A stretch of 64,000 nucleotides of DNA from Diphasiastrum complanatum (lineage: Eukaryota > Streptophyta > Lycopodiopsida > Lycopodiales > Lycopodiaceae), in assembly GCA_029204225.1 (NCBI GenBank), contig CM055093.1:22723912-22787911 (forward strand). The letters are read 5' to 3'. Each line of letters starts with the position of its first letter. Within the stretch, counting starts at the first letter, position 1. Both the position numbers and the translations under genes were made by a program. The notes beneath the pieces were generated by a model. It saw only the letters and a list, made by a program, of their open reading frames with translations. It was not told the DNA's origin and searched no databases. Shown in pieces: positions 21,670-34,007 of this stretch.

Positions 21670-23615
21670 AGAAAATACTTCAAGTTTGTAGAGATTGCTC
21701 CTTTTCGGAGATTTGAGCTGATAACAGACTTTTTGTATGTTCTTCCTCTCGCAAAAACTCATCTTGAAATTCATTGTATTGCCTTTGTTCCACGTTTGGG
21801 TCTGGGTAGTCTTTTGGTAATGTGGCAGCTGTCAAGTGGCTTCCATGTGGGTCAGCAGATTTGTTATTGTTTTGCTGCTGTTCTTGTTGTTGGTGTTGCG
21901 CTCTAGTGAGAACTCTAACAGATTCGAATGATATATGACGTGTTGGAAGGATCATGTTAGGTTGTTTAGGACAATCCTTGAAGCTGTGTTTGCAAACACA
22001 GTTTGGACATTCCGCATGGAATTGGTTTTTACCTTTACAGTCAACCATGAAGTGTCCTGTTTTGCCACAAATAAAGCAACAGTTGTTGGGACTGTGGCAA
22101 TAATATAACCATCTTGGATGGCTAGCTGTGCTGGATTTTCTGGTGGTGTGGAATACTCATCTCATTTGCACGAGCACAAGTTGTTTGTTTGATAATGTTG
22201 AGAACTAACAGATGGAAGTGTTGTATCTTGATGATAGGAGTGATCGTAGGAGTTTTCAACAAGATGTGTATGTGCAGACTCTTGAGGATTTCTATGTTTC
22301 TGTGCTCCTAGATCTTGTTGTCCTCTTGGAGGTGGTCCTAAGAGCGCCAGCTGTGGTTGAGGTTCATGTCTAGGTTGTCTGGGCAACTCTTGTATATGGA
22401 CTTGGTTGTTTCGTGGTTGGTAGTGCGTGTGTTGATTATGTGAAACAAACGGTTGTCGAGGAGGTTGATAATGTCCCCCTGACTGGTTTTGAGGTTAGTT
22501 TCTCGGGTTATAATAGCAATAAAGAGATGTATGCCCCATAAAGTTGCAGACACATTTGATCAAGGAAGTATCTGGGACCGGTTGGTATGAAGGGCACTCA
22601 TTGCCAGTGTGTGCACCTCGATAGTGAGGGCACCACATGTTCTCTCGTCTATGGTGGATTTGGTCAGTGGGTAGCTAACCTGGCATCGAACTCTAGATAG
22701 ACTAAAGAGTGTTTTGAAACTCTTTCATGAGTTTCTCCATTTGTTGTTGGTGTTGCTGATTAAGCAACTCCATCTGTGTTTTCCACAACTGTTCTTGTGT
22801 TTCCTTGTTTGGTCGAGCTTCTTGAACAACATGATGTGCTCTCCATTCACGTGGCTCATCAACATCTGATCCTTCATCTTCTTCCCAAATGGAATTAGAT
22901 ATGGCTTGTTTCAATGATGTGTATTCATCATTGGAACGAAGTTCACGTTGTATCCATCGTGGGAGTCCAATGAGGAACCAAATTATGCGCATAGATTCAG
23001 TAGTTGCTCTTGTACCTAACTTTTTAATCTTTTAAATCGTTCAATGTAGTCACGGACTTTCTCATCTTTTGTCATTTTTATGCTACTTAGTTTGACAAAA
23101 GGACTTTCGATCAAGTGAAAAGACTTGAATAGTTTGATAAATGCCTCCTTCAAGAGTGACCAGTCTCGTTTATCTTCACAATCAAGGTTAAAAAACCATT
23201 CTCGTGCTCGATTGATCATGGTCATCGAGAACAGCTGTACTATGGCGTCTGGTGATGTCTCGCCATAGACATCACATGCATTCTCAAATACTTGAAAAAA
23301 TCTTTGAGGATCAGTGTTACCATCGTACTTAGGTAAATCTAGCTTTGGGGTACATTTTTCAGTACGTGGAATATTAATTGCAAAAGCTTTATTTAAGTGA
23401 GCTCGTGCATTTGAAGATTTGGCAACATGAAAATGTGGTTGTTCATATGGAGCTTCATAACGCATGGGTTCCCATCTGTTGAATGGGTTGGTGGATCGCT
23501 CTTGGACTTGGGATTTCATTCTAGAATATCTATTAAATTGAGCCTGTTTGGTGGATGGGGAGACCATCTTTGGTGTATAGTCCTCTGTGGAATTTGGATC
23601 GTAAGGACGATCCAT
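21670..23615 (-). pseudogene. Gypsy-1 gag
   Basis: It starts MDRPYDPNSTEDYTPKM at 23615. The capsid core spans about residues 90-199 (LDLPKYDGNTDPQRFFQVFE, INRAREWFFNLDCEDKRDW, HLIESPFVKLSSIKM, RDYIERFKRL), which is the Retrotrans_gag pattern. A stop at about 23017 is followed in a second frame by IIWFLIGLPRWIQRELRSND and an acidic patch. A Gln/His/Pro-rich nucleocapsid-like stretch follows, with CPHYRGAHTGNEC (second Cys changed to Tyr) near 22600. An intact CCHC knuckle CFICGKTGHFMVDC lies near 22040-22083, with CPNCVCKHSFKDC just after it. A Gln/Asn-rich tail ends at about 21680. It is broken by at least three frameshifts or stops. Confidence 0.85.
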
Positions 23616-23650
23616 AAACTCTAGAGTACCTTAGAAATGTGGAAAATAGG

Positions 23651-23793
23651 ACATCGGTCGATATCTGACGCAAGGGCGTCGATAAAGATCTGATGCGAGA
23701 CGTCGGTCGAGATCTGATGCGAGGGTGTCGGTCGAGATCTGACGTGAGGGCATCGGTTGAGATCTGACGCGAGGGCGTCGGTCGAGATCTGAA
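23651..23793. repeat. 24-bp minisatellite in the Gypsy-1 leader
   Basis: Six imperfect copies of GGCGTCGGTCGAGATCTGAC plus four bases lie between the gag start and the PBS. The units contain GATCTGA and CGGTCGAG cores. No spacer/repeat architecture like CRISPR is present. Confidence 0.85.
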
Positions 23794-24132
23794 CAAATGC
23801 TCCAAGTGAGATTTCAACAGAAAGGCTTGGGTGAGATTTGATCGATGAGCATTGGTTGAAAATTAACTCAAGACTTTACAAGATATTGCAAATAGGTTCT
23901 GTCGAGAGTGAGTGCGTAGTTTCAAGAGGTAAATGAAACAAGGTTTCGTCCGGTCCAGACGTGCGTCGTGGATCTTGGCTAGGATAGGAGCGTGAAGCCT
24001 CGGTCGAGAGTGGAGTTACGCGTCGGTTGAGATGGAAGTGGCGAGCTCGGTAAGGCGATGTGTGGGAGACTTCAGAGCTGTGATTTTGCTGCACAGATCA
24101 GAATGGTATGGCTTGGATTAGTTTCTATGTAG
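23794..24132 (-). other. Gypsy-1 untranslated leader
   Basis: A noncoding leader between the PBS and the minisatellite. Short GCGTCGGTTGAGA/CTCGGTCGAGAG motifs suggest the minisatellite once extended further. Confidence 0.55.
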
Positions 24133-24150
24133 CTGTGGAATGGCGCCAAA
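24133..24150 (-). other. Primer binding site of Gypsy-1 (tRNA-Asp type)
   Basis: The minus strand reads TTTGGCGCCATTCC directly after the LTR end GAACA. TGGCGCC is the tRNA-Asp-complementary primer core known from Athila/Tat Gypsy elements. Confidence 0.75.
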
Positions 24151-25060
24151 TGTTCATAGATTCCCACTGAATTTGTGAACATGGTTTACTTCTTCTTTAC
24201 CATTCTTTCTTCTTTATCACTTCTGTAGGTTACGGTTCTTTACGGTTTGGCCTTCTTGTTAGAATAGTTTCCAAATAGAAGCGTTACTCAGATCACAACG
24301 TGTATTCATTACTCAGCTACATGCATAAACAAGCCATGCGACCAGTTCTAGCTCAAATAGATCAGCGTTTTGAATTAGGGAGTAATTCTACAAACTATCT
24401 ACTAAAATCAGAAAACAAACAAGAACAAGATTAAGCTACTCAATCAAGAAAACAAGAAACAAGAATGTAAGAAAATATGCAAGATCTACACCACAATTCT
24501 AGCCTATTTAGTTTACTTGAATGCTGATTCCTACATTAATCCACAAACAAGAAATGAAATCTAATCCACAACTAAAGCAAGAGAGTAAGCAAGAACCTAA
24601 TTAATCCACAACACAAGGGAAATCAAGCATGCTCATAGAAACTTCACTCAAGAACATTGCCATGAACAAGGAGCTTAGCAACCATCAAGAACTCGTGGAA
24701 AATCTTCTTTATTTACTCAAGAGAACTTGAAAATACATTCAAAACTCCCTCACAAGAGAGGGGGGCCCTTAAATAAGCAAGAAGGTGGCTCACTCTAAAC
24801 TATTTAAGGAAGGTCTACATTTATTTACAAAGCCTAGGAAATATGACTAGTTTCTACATGGTCGTTCCTTCTCTGGGATACACCATGTAGGCTCACATAG
24901 ATAATTCACTGTCATCCTAGCTAGTAATTTCTCGGCTCTCATGCTCGGCTCTCAGCTTCTTCTGCTCTCCTCCTTCTGAGACCTCCTCGGTCATGGGTGA
25001 GAGATATTCGGTGTCTTTAGCTTGGCTCGGCATCTGGGGATTCTCTGGAATCCACTAACA
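24151..25060 (-). repeat. 5' LTR of Gypsy-1
   Basis: A 910-bp block bounded by TGTTCATAG (24151) and CACTAACA (25060), giving a TGTT/AACA inverted terminus. The tRNA-Asp primer site follows on the minus strand. No partner LTR is present on the 3' side because the element is truncated. It interrupts or abuts Gypsy-P sequence starting at 25061. Confidence 0.7.
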
Positions 25061-26600
25061 AATTGATGTAAATTATTTTGAATGTTATGAGAATAATGAT
25101 TCATCGGAGGACGAAGTAGAATTCTTCGAGGTTTGCAATACAGATGCTGATATAAGTGAATCAGAAGCGGCAGACTAGAACTCTGAAAATTTTGATGCAG
25201 ATGCTGAGGATATAGATGATGAATTTGAAGAACCTGAACAAGAATTTGGTAGAACAGAATAGGCCGACAACAAGAATAAATCTATGGAGTCAGCCATACG
25301 TGAGATTCATGGCCATACCCAGGCCAGCATGACGAAAGGTATAATTCTGTCTGACTCTACAGAGCTAATTGAACTTGCACCGGAAAAGTTTGTGCATGTT
25401 TCCATGTTTCAAAATCCCTTGGAGAGATTGAATTAGCAAAATTTAGTGAACTATAGAAAGAGTACCAAGATGTATTTGCATGGTCGCTCACTGATTTGAA
25501 AGGTAATACCTCTGGAATTTGGCGAGAGATAAAAAAACCTATTGATACCAATGAATCTACGTGAACTAAGAGGTTTTTTAGGATATGTTGGTTATTATCG
25601 AAAATTTATCGAGAATTATGCCTATATTGCTACAGCCCTTACACAGTTACTCAAGAAGTACGTTGCTTATATTTGGACAACAGCACAACAGAAAGCATTT
25701 GAAGAACTTAAGCACAAACTTTTAATGCTCCAATTCTGAGACCTCCTAATTGACTTTGTCGAAATAATTAAGCCAGTAACTTGACACACAAAATGTCGAT
25801 ACATTTTGGTAGCAACGAATTATGCAACGAAGAATGTTGAAGCATAAGGGACGAAACAAAATGATGCAAAAACTATCGCTGTTTTTCTATTCAAATCAAT
25901 AATAGCACGTTATGGGTGTCCTCTTGAATTAGTCAGTGATCGTGGTATTCATTTTCTTAATGATACGATCCGACTATTTACTACTTATTTGCTGATCAAA
26001 CATAGAAAGACAACCCCGTATCATCCTAAAGCCAATTTATTAACTGAAAGAGCGAATGGAATACTATGTAAGATCTTGAATAAGATTGTTGTTGCACATG
26101 CTACAAATTGGGATCAAAAGCTACCCTCAGTACTCTGGGCATATCAAAACACAGAGAACATCACAACAAAACAGACTCCCTATTTTCTTACATATGGTAT
26201 GCATCCGATCTTGCCGATTGAATTCGAGGTGCCTACTTTTCATATACAAGCACAACGAACAGATGCTAACTGTATTAACGAAAGGTTGTTGGCTATTGAA
26301 GAGCTATCTGAACCCCAAAACACTTCAAAGTATATTATAGAGAAAATGTAGGAGGAGCGAAAGAAAAAACATGACACTCATATCAAAACTGTTAATTTTA
26401 AGGTTGATGATTATGCTTTGATATATGACAGTTGACATTAGAAATTCCCAGTAAAATTACATATGAGATGGATGGGGCCGTACAAGGTCATTGAGGTATT
26501 TTAAAATGGTTCTCTCAACTTCAGTCATTGGACGGTGAATTATTGCCAACGCATATTAATGATTCCAGACTGAAGAAATATTATCTCTGACAAAGGTTTT
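25061..26600 (+). pseudogene. Gypsy-P pol with large internal deletions
   Basis: The plus-strand Gypsy begins in an acidic pre-RT linker (NYFECYENND, EDEVEFFEV). RT entry (KEYQDVFAWSLTDLKG, about 25460-25505) is followed immediately by the RT/RNase H connection (LRELRGFLGYVGYYRKFIENY, 25548-25610), so the RT core is missing. EELKHKLLM then joins the integrase, with RNase H deleted. Integrase is readable as ARYGCPLELVSDRGIHF (D), TPYHPKANLLTERANG (E) and WDQKLPSVLWAYQN, then TPYFLTYGMHPILPIEFEV. The frame reaches a stop at 26349, and a tail resembling the GPYKVIEV motif runs to about 26580. This is a deletion derivative that kept only part of its pol. Confidence 0.8.
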
Positions 26601-26908
26601 CGAGAGAAGAATCTTTTGAGAATCTTTTCAAGAATATACCTCGAATTTTTCTTTTTCACACTCACAAAATTTTCTTTTTCTAAGTTTCATCTTTTCGAAT
26701 TTTTGTTTTCTTTTTTTAATAATTGTTATTTATTATTTTATTTATTTTTCTTGGATTTAGTGAATCTCCTTTATCGAATGCGTATTTGTACACGTGTTAT
26801 AAAAGTTCATTTATAATTATATTCATATTTATAATCATGTGGAAGATTGCGTAGGCATGACTATTTTTAAATTTTAAACGATCTTAATTTAATTTTATCT
26901 TTTAGCTA
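26601..26908 (+). other. AT-rich sequence downstream of Gypsy-P pol
   Basis: T-rich noncoding sequence. It ends at the left breakpoint of the proposed 9.2-kb inversion (26908/26909). Confidence 0.5.
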
Positions 26909-27188
26909 CCACGACTTCCCTACTATTTATGGATGAGGAAGATGACTCTCTCTCCTCTCTCTAGAAGGTACTTGATATAGGAAAAATAGCTAAAAATGGC
27001 TTATATGACCAAAATACATCAAAATGGTCTCATTTTGAAGGGTATGAAGTTTGACACTTCATCATACTGAAAAAATACAGTAAATAAAAACATTGTGGCC
27101 TGGTTCACACGTGTGAAACTCCAGAACCAAAACTATTTACAATTTTAGCCAAAACTATTTTAGCTAGGAAATGTTGACAATTTTCACA
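26909..27188 (-). repeat. Displaced first half of the Copia-B 5' LTR
   Basis: On the minus strand it reads TGTGAAAATTGTCAAC and onward to GGGAAGTCGTGG, matching the first part of the Copia-B 3' LTR (41577-about 41880) apart from two short indel/substitution patches. The complementary second half is at 36110-36455. Together they cover the 655-bp LTR except for about 8 bp. Confidence 0.9.
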
Positions 27189-27193
27189 GAAAA
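27189..27193 (-). other. Target site duplication of Copia-B, 5' copy (inverted)
   Basis: GAAAA on plus, which is TTTTC read in the direction of the LTR, flanks the LTR start. The same TTTTC follows the 3' LTR at 42232. Confidence 0.85.
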
Positions 27194-27810
27194 TGACTTG
27201 AGAAATTACTTTTTTGGTCATTTTTTGCACAAACTGTAGTAGAATTGTTCGTCGAGTTTCTAAAATCTAGATCCAACCTCAGATATACCCATACTGAGTT
27301 GGGCAAACGTTCCTTCCACCAGTTGGTACCTGTTTTGGAGTTAGGCAAATGATCAACAATATGCCATTTTGGGAACCTTCGTTGAGCATCTTACTCTCCT
27401 CAAAAACCTTCGCCGACATGCCAGATGGACTTAAAATGTCAAAATTAGGTCGGCTATAGGTTCAGATCCTGAAAAGTTGCATTTATGACAGTACTTGGGC
27501 AAAGGTTAGACCTGGAAAACGTTCGTCGGATAGGTTCAGAGCCTCAAAAACCTTCGCCGAGATTTTTATAACCTATTTTCGCAATACTGAACAAGCTTGC
27601 AAATTTTGGTTCAGAATTGAATAGCCAAACTATTATTCTGTGTAATGGACCCTCCAAATTCACCTATAAGTTGGCTGAATTCGATTCATTCCTCACTTGT
27701 GCTAGCGAAGCTCTTGCCAATTTTTCCAGCGACCAAAGCCTTCAAAACTTTCTATACTGTTTTCTGTTATACACTCGCGCTTATCACTTTCAGTTTCTGC
27801 TCTTTTTCAT
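27194..27810 (+). other. Noncoding sequence with a repeated CCTTCGCCGA motif
   Basis: No gene. A 19-bp sequence CCTCAAAAACCTTCGCCGA is present exactly at 27398-27416 and 27542-27560, with related AACCTTCGTTG and AACGTTCGTCGGA copies at 27375 and 27517. It lies upstream of ORF X1. Confidence 0.5.
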
Positions 27811-29738
27811 CATGTCTTCCACATATACGTCTCAATCTCCTCGTTACACTATCCATTGTGGTATTCCAACTGCAACGGACATCATGATCCTTTCCTAGCA
27901 CAAGCATGGTCACTCAATGGATGACCCTTGCGGAGCCTCTGCTTACTGCAATGGATATTCATGAGAGAGCCTTCTCAGGGAAGATCAACATGGATTTTAT
28001 CACTCTTGCCTTCAGTACTTGGAAGGATGAGAAATCCAGATTTTACATTACCTTTCAGGGAGCCATACACAAGGTGCGTGTGACTGAGGCCGCCCTTGCT
28101 GCCATAGGGATAGCGTTTGGTACCCAAGCCTCACCAAAACATAAGCAAGCCAAACAGGTTATTAAGCCTTATATTGACCTGACCAATGATCTGCACTGGA
28201 CTAATGACGACTATTTTCTAGAGGCCATTACTGATCCTATCATTTAGGCTGCTGCTCAACTCCTCAACAATTTCCTGATGGTTGGCAACCTCAAGAAAGA
28301 CCGTATTACCCAAATTTTGCATAGGATTGTTGAGTCTCAGGCCAAGATAGCCAAGGCTCCTCTGGAACCATATAACTAATTCAAGACTGTCTTTGCTCAA
28401 ACAAGCTATCAAGAGCAATACCAGGCAACAGTTTGCTGCTGGCCAAATGTTGTCAAACCCAGCAGCCTCCCACCTTGAAAATAAAACCCATGGTTTTGGT
28501 ATGGACGTCGTGCTCTCTATTTATGAAGAGGCACCAGCAGAGTCCTCCCAACAGGCATCGAGTTCACATAGTTGTCGACGTCCATGCAACGAGATCGTCA
28601 TTCTTGACTCACCTTCCGTGTCACGACATCGTACTAGGCAGACATCTTCAGTTGCGCTTCCACCCCCCGCTGCTATCCGCACTAAACTACCTATTTCTCA
28701 ATCCACTGATCAATCCCTCGCCTCTACTTTCTCACAATGTCAGTCTGTGACAATTGGATCTACCATTCCAGTCACAGTTGTCCAGGCCGCCTCTCCCCCA
28801 CAGATCCGAGTCATTTCCCCAAACACACAATCATTCATGGATATGTTTGATGATTCCAACCTACTGGGCCCAGATGAGACTTTTTTAATGCCCCAAAGCC
28901 TCGGACCCTTTGAACTCCAATCCCCTAGAAGAGGATTTGAACAGTTCCATGATACCGCTATGGGATTTGATGACTCCTTCCAGATCAACCAACAAGATCC
29001 AGTTGAAACCACACCAGACACCCTTAGGGTCGATCATGTTGTTATCTCTCCAAAGCAGTTCGACGCCATAGTGCTTGATGGTTTTGAAGCTGAAGATATA
29101 TTTGAAGAAGAAGAATCGGCCACACAACAGAGGCCAGTTAGCACAATTCCTACCGGACCTGCTCTTGTTGCTCTTGCTGCTGTGGATACTATCGTGATGT
29201 TCATTTCGATGAAAAGACCTCCTATGATGTTGCGCCCACTCATGTCATGAAAGGGGACTTCCCCCATGATGCATATGTTGAAATATTTCCAGATTTGGTT
29301 TTGCCATCTAATCATGAAGAGAAGGGACTGCCATCTACTTCTAGTGGACAACCCACTACTCCTTCAATTTTGCAGCCCATAGTTCATCAAGAAGAACCTA
29401 TTTATGGTGAAGAGCAACCTGTTGAAGACATTGGACAGCAAGGTCCAAGTTTGGAAAACATTGGACAGCAAGGTCCAAGTTCGGAACACTTTGGACAGCA
29501 AAGTGTTGACAAAGGTAAGGCTGTTGGACAGCCCAAACCAGTCCCTATATGGTTGTTGCAGACTTTGCAGGACAGCAAAGTGGATTATTTCTATGAAGGG
29601 AAGACTCGTGCCTCTACTAAATCAGTAGAATTTGCTGATTTTTCTGATTTTGCTGTAACTTCTATTGAGGATGGTGCAGTAGAACCTGTTTTTTATGAGC
29701 AGGCCAGAGGAGTAAAATGTTGGGAGGATGCGACGTAA
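27811..29738 (+). pseudogene. ORF X1: unrecognised Gypsy-associated accessory protein
   Basis: A broken frame of about 640 codons starting MSSTYTSQSPRYTIHCG. A stop and shift at about 27896 is followed by RAFSGKINMDFITLAF and RFYITFQGAIHKVRVTEAAL. A stop lies at 28245, then helical AAAQLLNNFLMVGNLKKDRI, a stop at 28377, and a long Ser/Pro/Gln-rich part (28393-29190). A frameshift near 29195 leads to HVMKGDFPHDAYVEIFPDL. Three in-frame 10-residue repeats of the type IGQQGPSxEx lie at 29419-29508. The N-terminal fold may resemble the plant-transposon domain found in Athila-type 3' ORFs, by pattern only. There is no transmembrane segment, so nothing supports an envelope role. With the inversion undone it lies downstream of Gypsy-M pol in the same direction. 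Confidence 0.5.
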
Positions 29739-29874
29739 TCATCTTCTCCACTATCACATTGTTAAATATTGTAATTTTTTATTTTCACTTTACAATTTCT
29801 TTTACGCTTTTCATTGCTCACTGCTCGTGCTCGCTATCACTCTTCTGTCATTCTGTTGCACTTTTACGATCAAA

Positions 29875-30767
29875 ATGGACGCAAGTGCGAGCACAAGTGC
29901 AACCATCAATTGGAAAATTTGAGCATCCATTCGACTTGCTTCAATTCAGTCTTTATTAGATCGTTGCAGGTTGAGTAATTTGAAAGTGGATCCATCAATC
30001 GTGTTGCCAGAGGTCAGCACTGAGTTTGTTCACTCTATTCACACGGTGGCTGATTCTGATTTCCGGGTTACCTTGCAGAACACCACCTTTATTGTGAATG
30101 AAACTGTATTTTCTAAAGCCCTTGGTTTGCCAACTGATGGGGTAGCCAATGTCACTTCCAAGAATGCTATTGATGAGTCGACTTACTTTTTGTCGAACTG
30201 CTTTGTTCCTAGAAAGGGGTACAAGATCACTATGGTGAGGGACGTGCATATGAAGTTTTTCTGCAAGTAGGCGAATCAGGTGCTCTTTATTACTAATGCT
30301 GATGCGACAATTTCGGCACAAAATTTTGGCTACTTGATTGATGCTCTAGCGGGTCAGCCAATATGCTTTGGTCCTATTACATACAAAACATTTTTGTGCT
30401 GGATCAAGCATAAGAAGTTTCCTGCAGTGGGAGCACATATGTCGCGGTTGTGTGACCATTTCGGCATCCTTACAGAGACAGAACAGGGAGTGTTGGTAGG
30501 TAGGATGCTAGCACCAATGAAGATTGATATATTGAGCCCCCTGCAAGGTGCTCCTATTCCACAAAACAAGTTAGCAACTTCTTCTGCTATGGAGGTTGAT
30601 GTCGTAGCAGTTTCGAAGGAAGCTATTGACGTAGGAGAGGATGCTGCTGTAGAACCTTCTTTTGCTGACTCGAGAACGACAAAGCACTTGTCAAGGAGGA
30701 ACTTGCTGAGCTGAAAGAGTTATCGGCTCAAATGATGTTGGACCTTTTTCATACTCTCTTTTCATAA
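29875..30767 (+). pseudogene. ORF X2: second accessory ORF, X1-related
   Basis: It starts MDASASTSATINWKI. It has in-frame stops at about 29920 and 30268 and a frameshift near 30675, after which a Glu/Lys/Leu-rich helix (ALVKEELAELKELSAQMM) runs to the stop at 30765-30767. The core reads FRVTLQNTTFIVNETVFSKA, then LGLPTDGVANVTSKN, later NFGYLIDALAGQPICFG and SRLCDHFGILTE. The FxVTxQ segment aligns with YITFQGAIHKVRV of X1, and the later part resembles the layout of the putative plant transposon domain (a helix with GxPI, then a basic strand, then a C-H/C-x-G-[IV] end). X1 and X2 are therefore probably paralogous 3' ORFs of one Gypsy element. Function unknown. Confidence 0.5.
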
Positions 30768-31985
<1,218 letters not shown>

Positions 31986-31997
31986 TGCCCCCACTGC
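31986..31997 (-). other. Polypurine tract downstream of the proline-rich accessory ORF
   Basis: The minus strand reads GCAGTGGGGGCA and is followed by TGTTAGAAG, the expected form of a Gypsy internal/3' LTR border. Confidence 0.6.
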
Positions 31998-32239
31998 AAT
32001 TTTGGTGGCAGTCCCTTGGCACCCGCGTATGTCATTGGCATTAGCGTGCATGGATGTGAAACCGTTGCGGAAGAGGGAGAAGAGACATATGGACAGGGAG
32101 TTTGAGCTGCACAAGGGAGTAAATAAAAAGAAAATAAATAAAAGAAGAAAAATGAGAGAACGATGAAAAACAATAAAAAGAAAGTTGAGTCCTTGTATGC
32201 TTTTTGTGGAATTTTTTTTTTTGAAAGAGCGTTGTTTTA

Positions 32240-33729
32240 TTGACCCTTTTCTAGCTGTTTGCCTTTGGCATCCTCGGTGTGCGATTCTTGCAATGGGTGT
32301 CTACAACAATACGGACGAAGCGGGACCACAATTGGTTGTGACAGATGGATTGCGAGCGAATTGGGATGAACGCCATGTGCATGTTTTCCCAAAATTGTGT
32401 AGTATACTATCTTTCCAACCGGGCTATATTGACAAATGATGTCATTGATAGCCGATGGTAGGTCCGATATAGCGGTAGCTGATCCACGATTGCCATTGTC
32501 TTGAAAGCCAAGTTGGAGTCGAAGCAATACTCTCCAAAATAGAGGTCTCACTTGGTGTTGACTTTGCTGGCCGTCAGAAGGATTTTCACATTATAGTAGG
32601 CCTCTCGAACTATTGAATCTGGTGAATTGGCCACTTCAATGAGAAATCGGTTGAGGGCTCGTTGGAAGTCAACCGTCGTGCTCCAACCTTTTGTAGACTT
32701 AATGATTGGCCAATTATAAGCCCCTACACTTGGAGTTTTGAGTGTGGTCCATGACCTTCTTCGGGGCAGTGGATGATATGCGGGATCAACACGTAGAACC
32801 ATCGGAGCTGTAAGATATTCTTTTATCAGCTCGGGATTGCATAAAAGTGCCGCCTTCCTCCACTCTGGTTGAGGATGTAGGAGTGAAAGGGCATTGGCCG
32901 GCTTCTTTTTGAGTAGATCCTCTAGCTTTCCTTGTAGTGTATAGCTGCCTTGGATGGTGACATCTAGATATTTCTTCTCGAAGAGGGCCGACTATTCAGA
33001 ATCAGGTACTGTAAAGACTTTATTGTACTAGTGTTTATGTACCACCACAGGATTAGGGAGGTTTTCCATGGGGCTAGGAGGAACTGTGGAAGTGGAGGGG
33101 AGATTAGATTTGGACGGAGGAGAGAAGGTGGAAGGTGGTGAAGAGGCACGAGGAGGAGAACTAGCGCGAGGTGGTGAGAGGCCGCAAGATGGAGATGCAA
33201 TCTCGAGTTCGGACATATTAGGATCGATCTGAAAGGTTTTGGTGGCTTCTGTTTGAGTGTCATACATAAGGCCCTAGTCGAAGGTGCGATCTCCACCAGT
33301 TTGAAGGTCGAAGTGAGGGAAGGTTAGTTGAAGTTGGTGGTAGTCGAAAGTGGAGGTGGATTCGATAAATGGAAGTCGAAAATATGGCAGGGATGTCTGA
33401 TGGATGGATCTTGGACAATGGCATTATAATGAGCCAAGTTCGCGTTGTAGCAGACGATGAGGGTGGCGGGATGATACTGTTGGCAATTATAATAAAGGGC
33501 TTTGAGCTCATTATAAACAAGACGTAGGGCATCAGAAAGTGCGGCGACAATGGTTTGGCAGTGTTTGATGTGGTTTGCGAGGGCGTCGGAAGGCTTCTCT
33601 GATCCTGTTGGCTGGTACTCTGGCGCATACCATACCTGCTGATGTTGTGAAGATGAAGGGATGAACGAGGGTGGAACGAAGAGGGGGGGTTGATGCATTT
33701 GATCTAGCTCCAATTGGAAGCGTCAATCT
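32240..33729 (-). pseudogene. Proline-rich accessory ORF (Gypsy-P associated), unrecognised
   Basis: Minus-strand frames start about FQLELDQMHQPPLFVPPSF. A helical part follows (HIKHCQTIVAALSDALRLVY, PATLIVCYNANLAHYNAIV), then a Ser/Pro-rich linker with tandem SPPRASSPPRASSPPS. The C-terminal part is well structured: KKYLDVTIQGSYTLQGKLED, LLHPQPEWRKAALLCNPEL, VDFQRALNRFLIEVANSPD and VREAYYNVKILLTASKVNT. It ends near 32240 after stops at about 32550 and 32437. Stops at about 33325, 33027 and 32998 show it is dead. The LDVTIQG motif resembles those in X1 and X2. The polypurine tract and LTR-like start follow it, so it would be the last ORF of its element. Confidence 0.45.
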
Positions 33730-34007
33730 TTTGAATAATTAATGATGGCACAAAGGCCGGCTACAAAATGGAACAATGGACTCCCAAAAGCATCGCAGAA
33801 ATAGCCAAAGTCCTTAACCTAGATGAAACCAGTAAGGACGGAAACAACAAAAATATTTTTATTGGCCTTCGATGCAATCTAATAAATATGAATGACATCT
33901 GAATTAGAGGGGGGGGGGGGGAGAATGGCAGAGAAAAATGATAAAAAGCTAGTCTAATCAAGTAATGAAAACTAAGTGGTAAATTATAGTCTAGAGAGGT
34001 AGAAAAC
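33730..34007 (-). other. Spacer between two accessory ORFs
   Basis: No supported gene. A G9-10 homopolymer lies at 33909-33921. Confidence 0.4.

Noticed and set aside
23651-23793. CRISPR-like array
   Set aside because: Units are contiguous without unique spacers, and the DNA is a eukaryotic retrotransposon leader.
27811-30767. Envelope gene in X1/X2
   Set aside because: No signal peptide, transmembrane anchor or cleavage motif is visible; position after pol alone is not enough.
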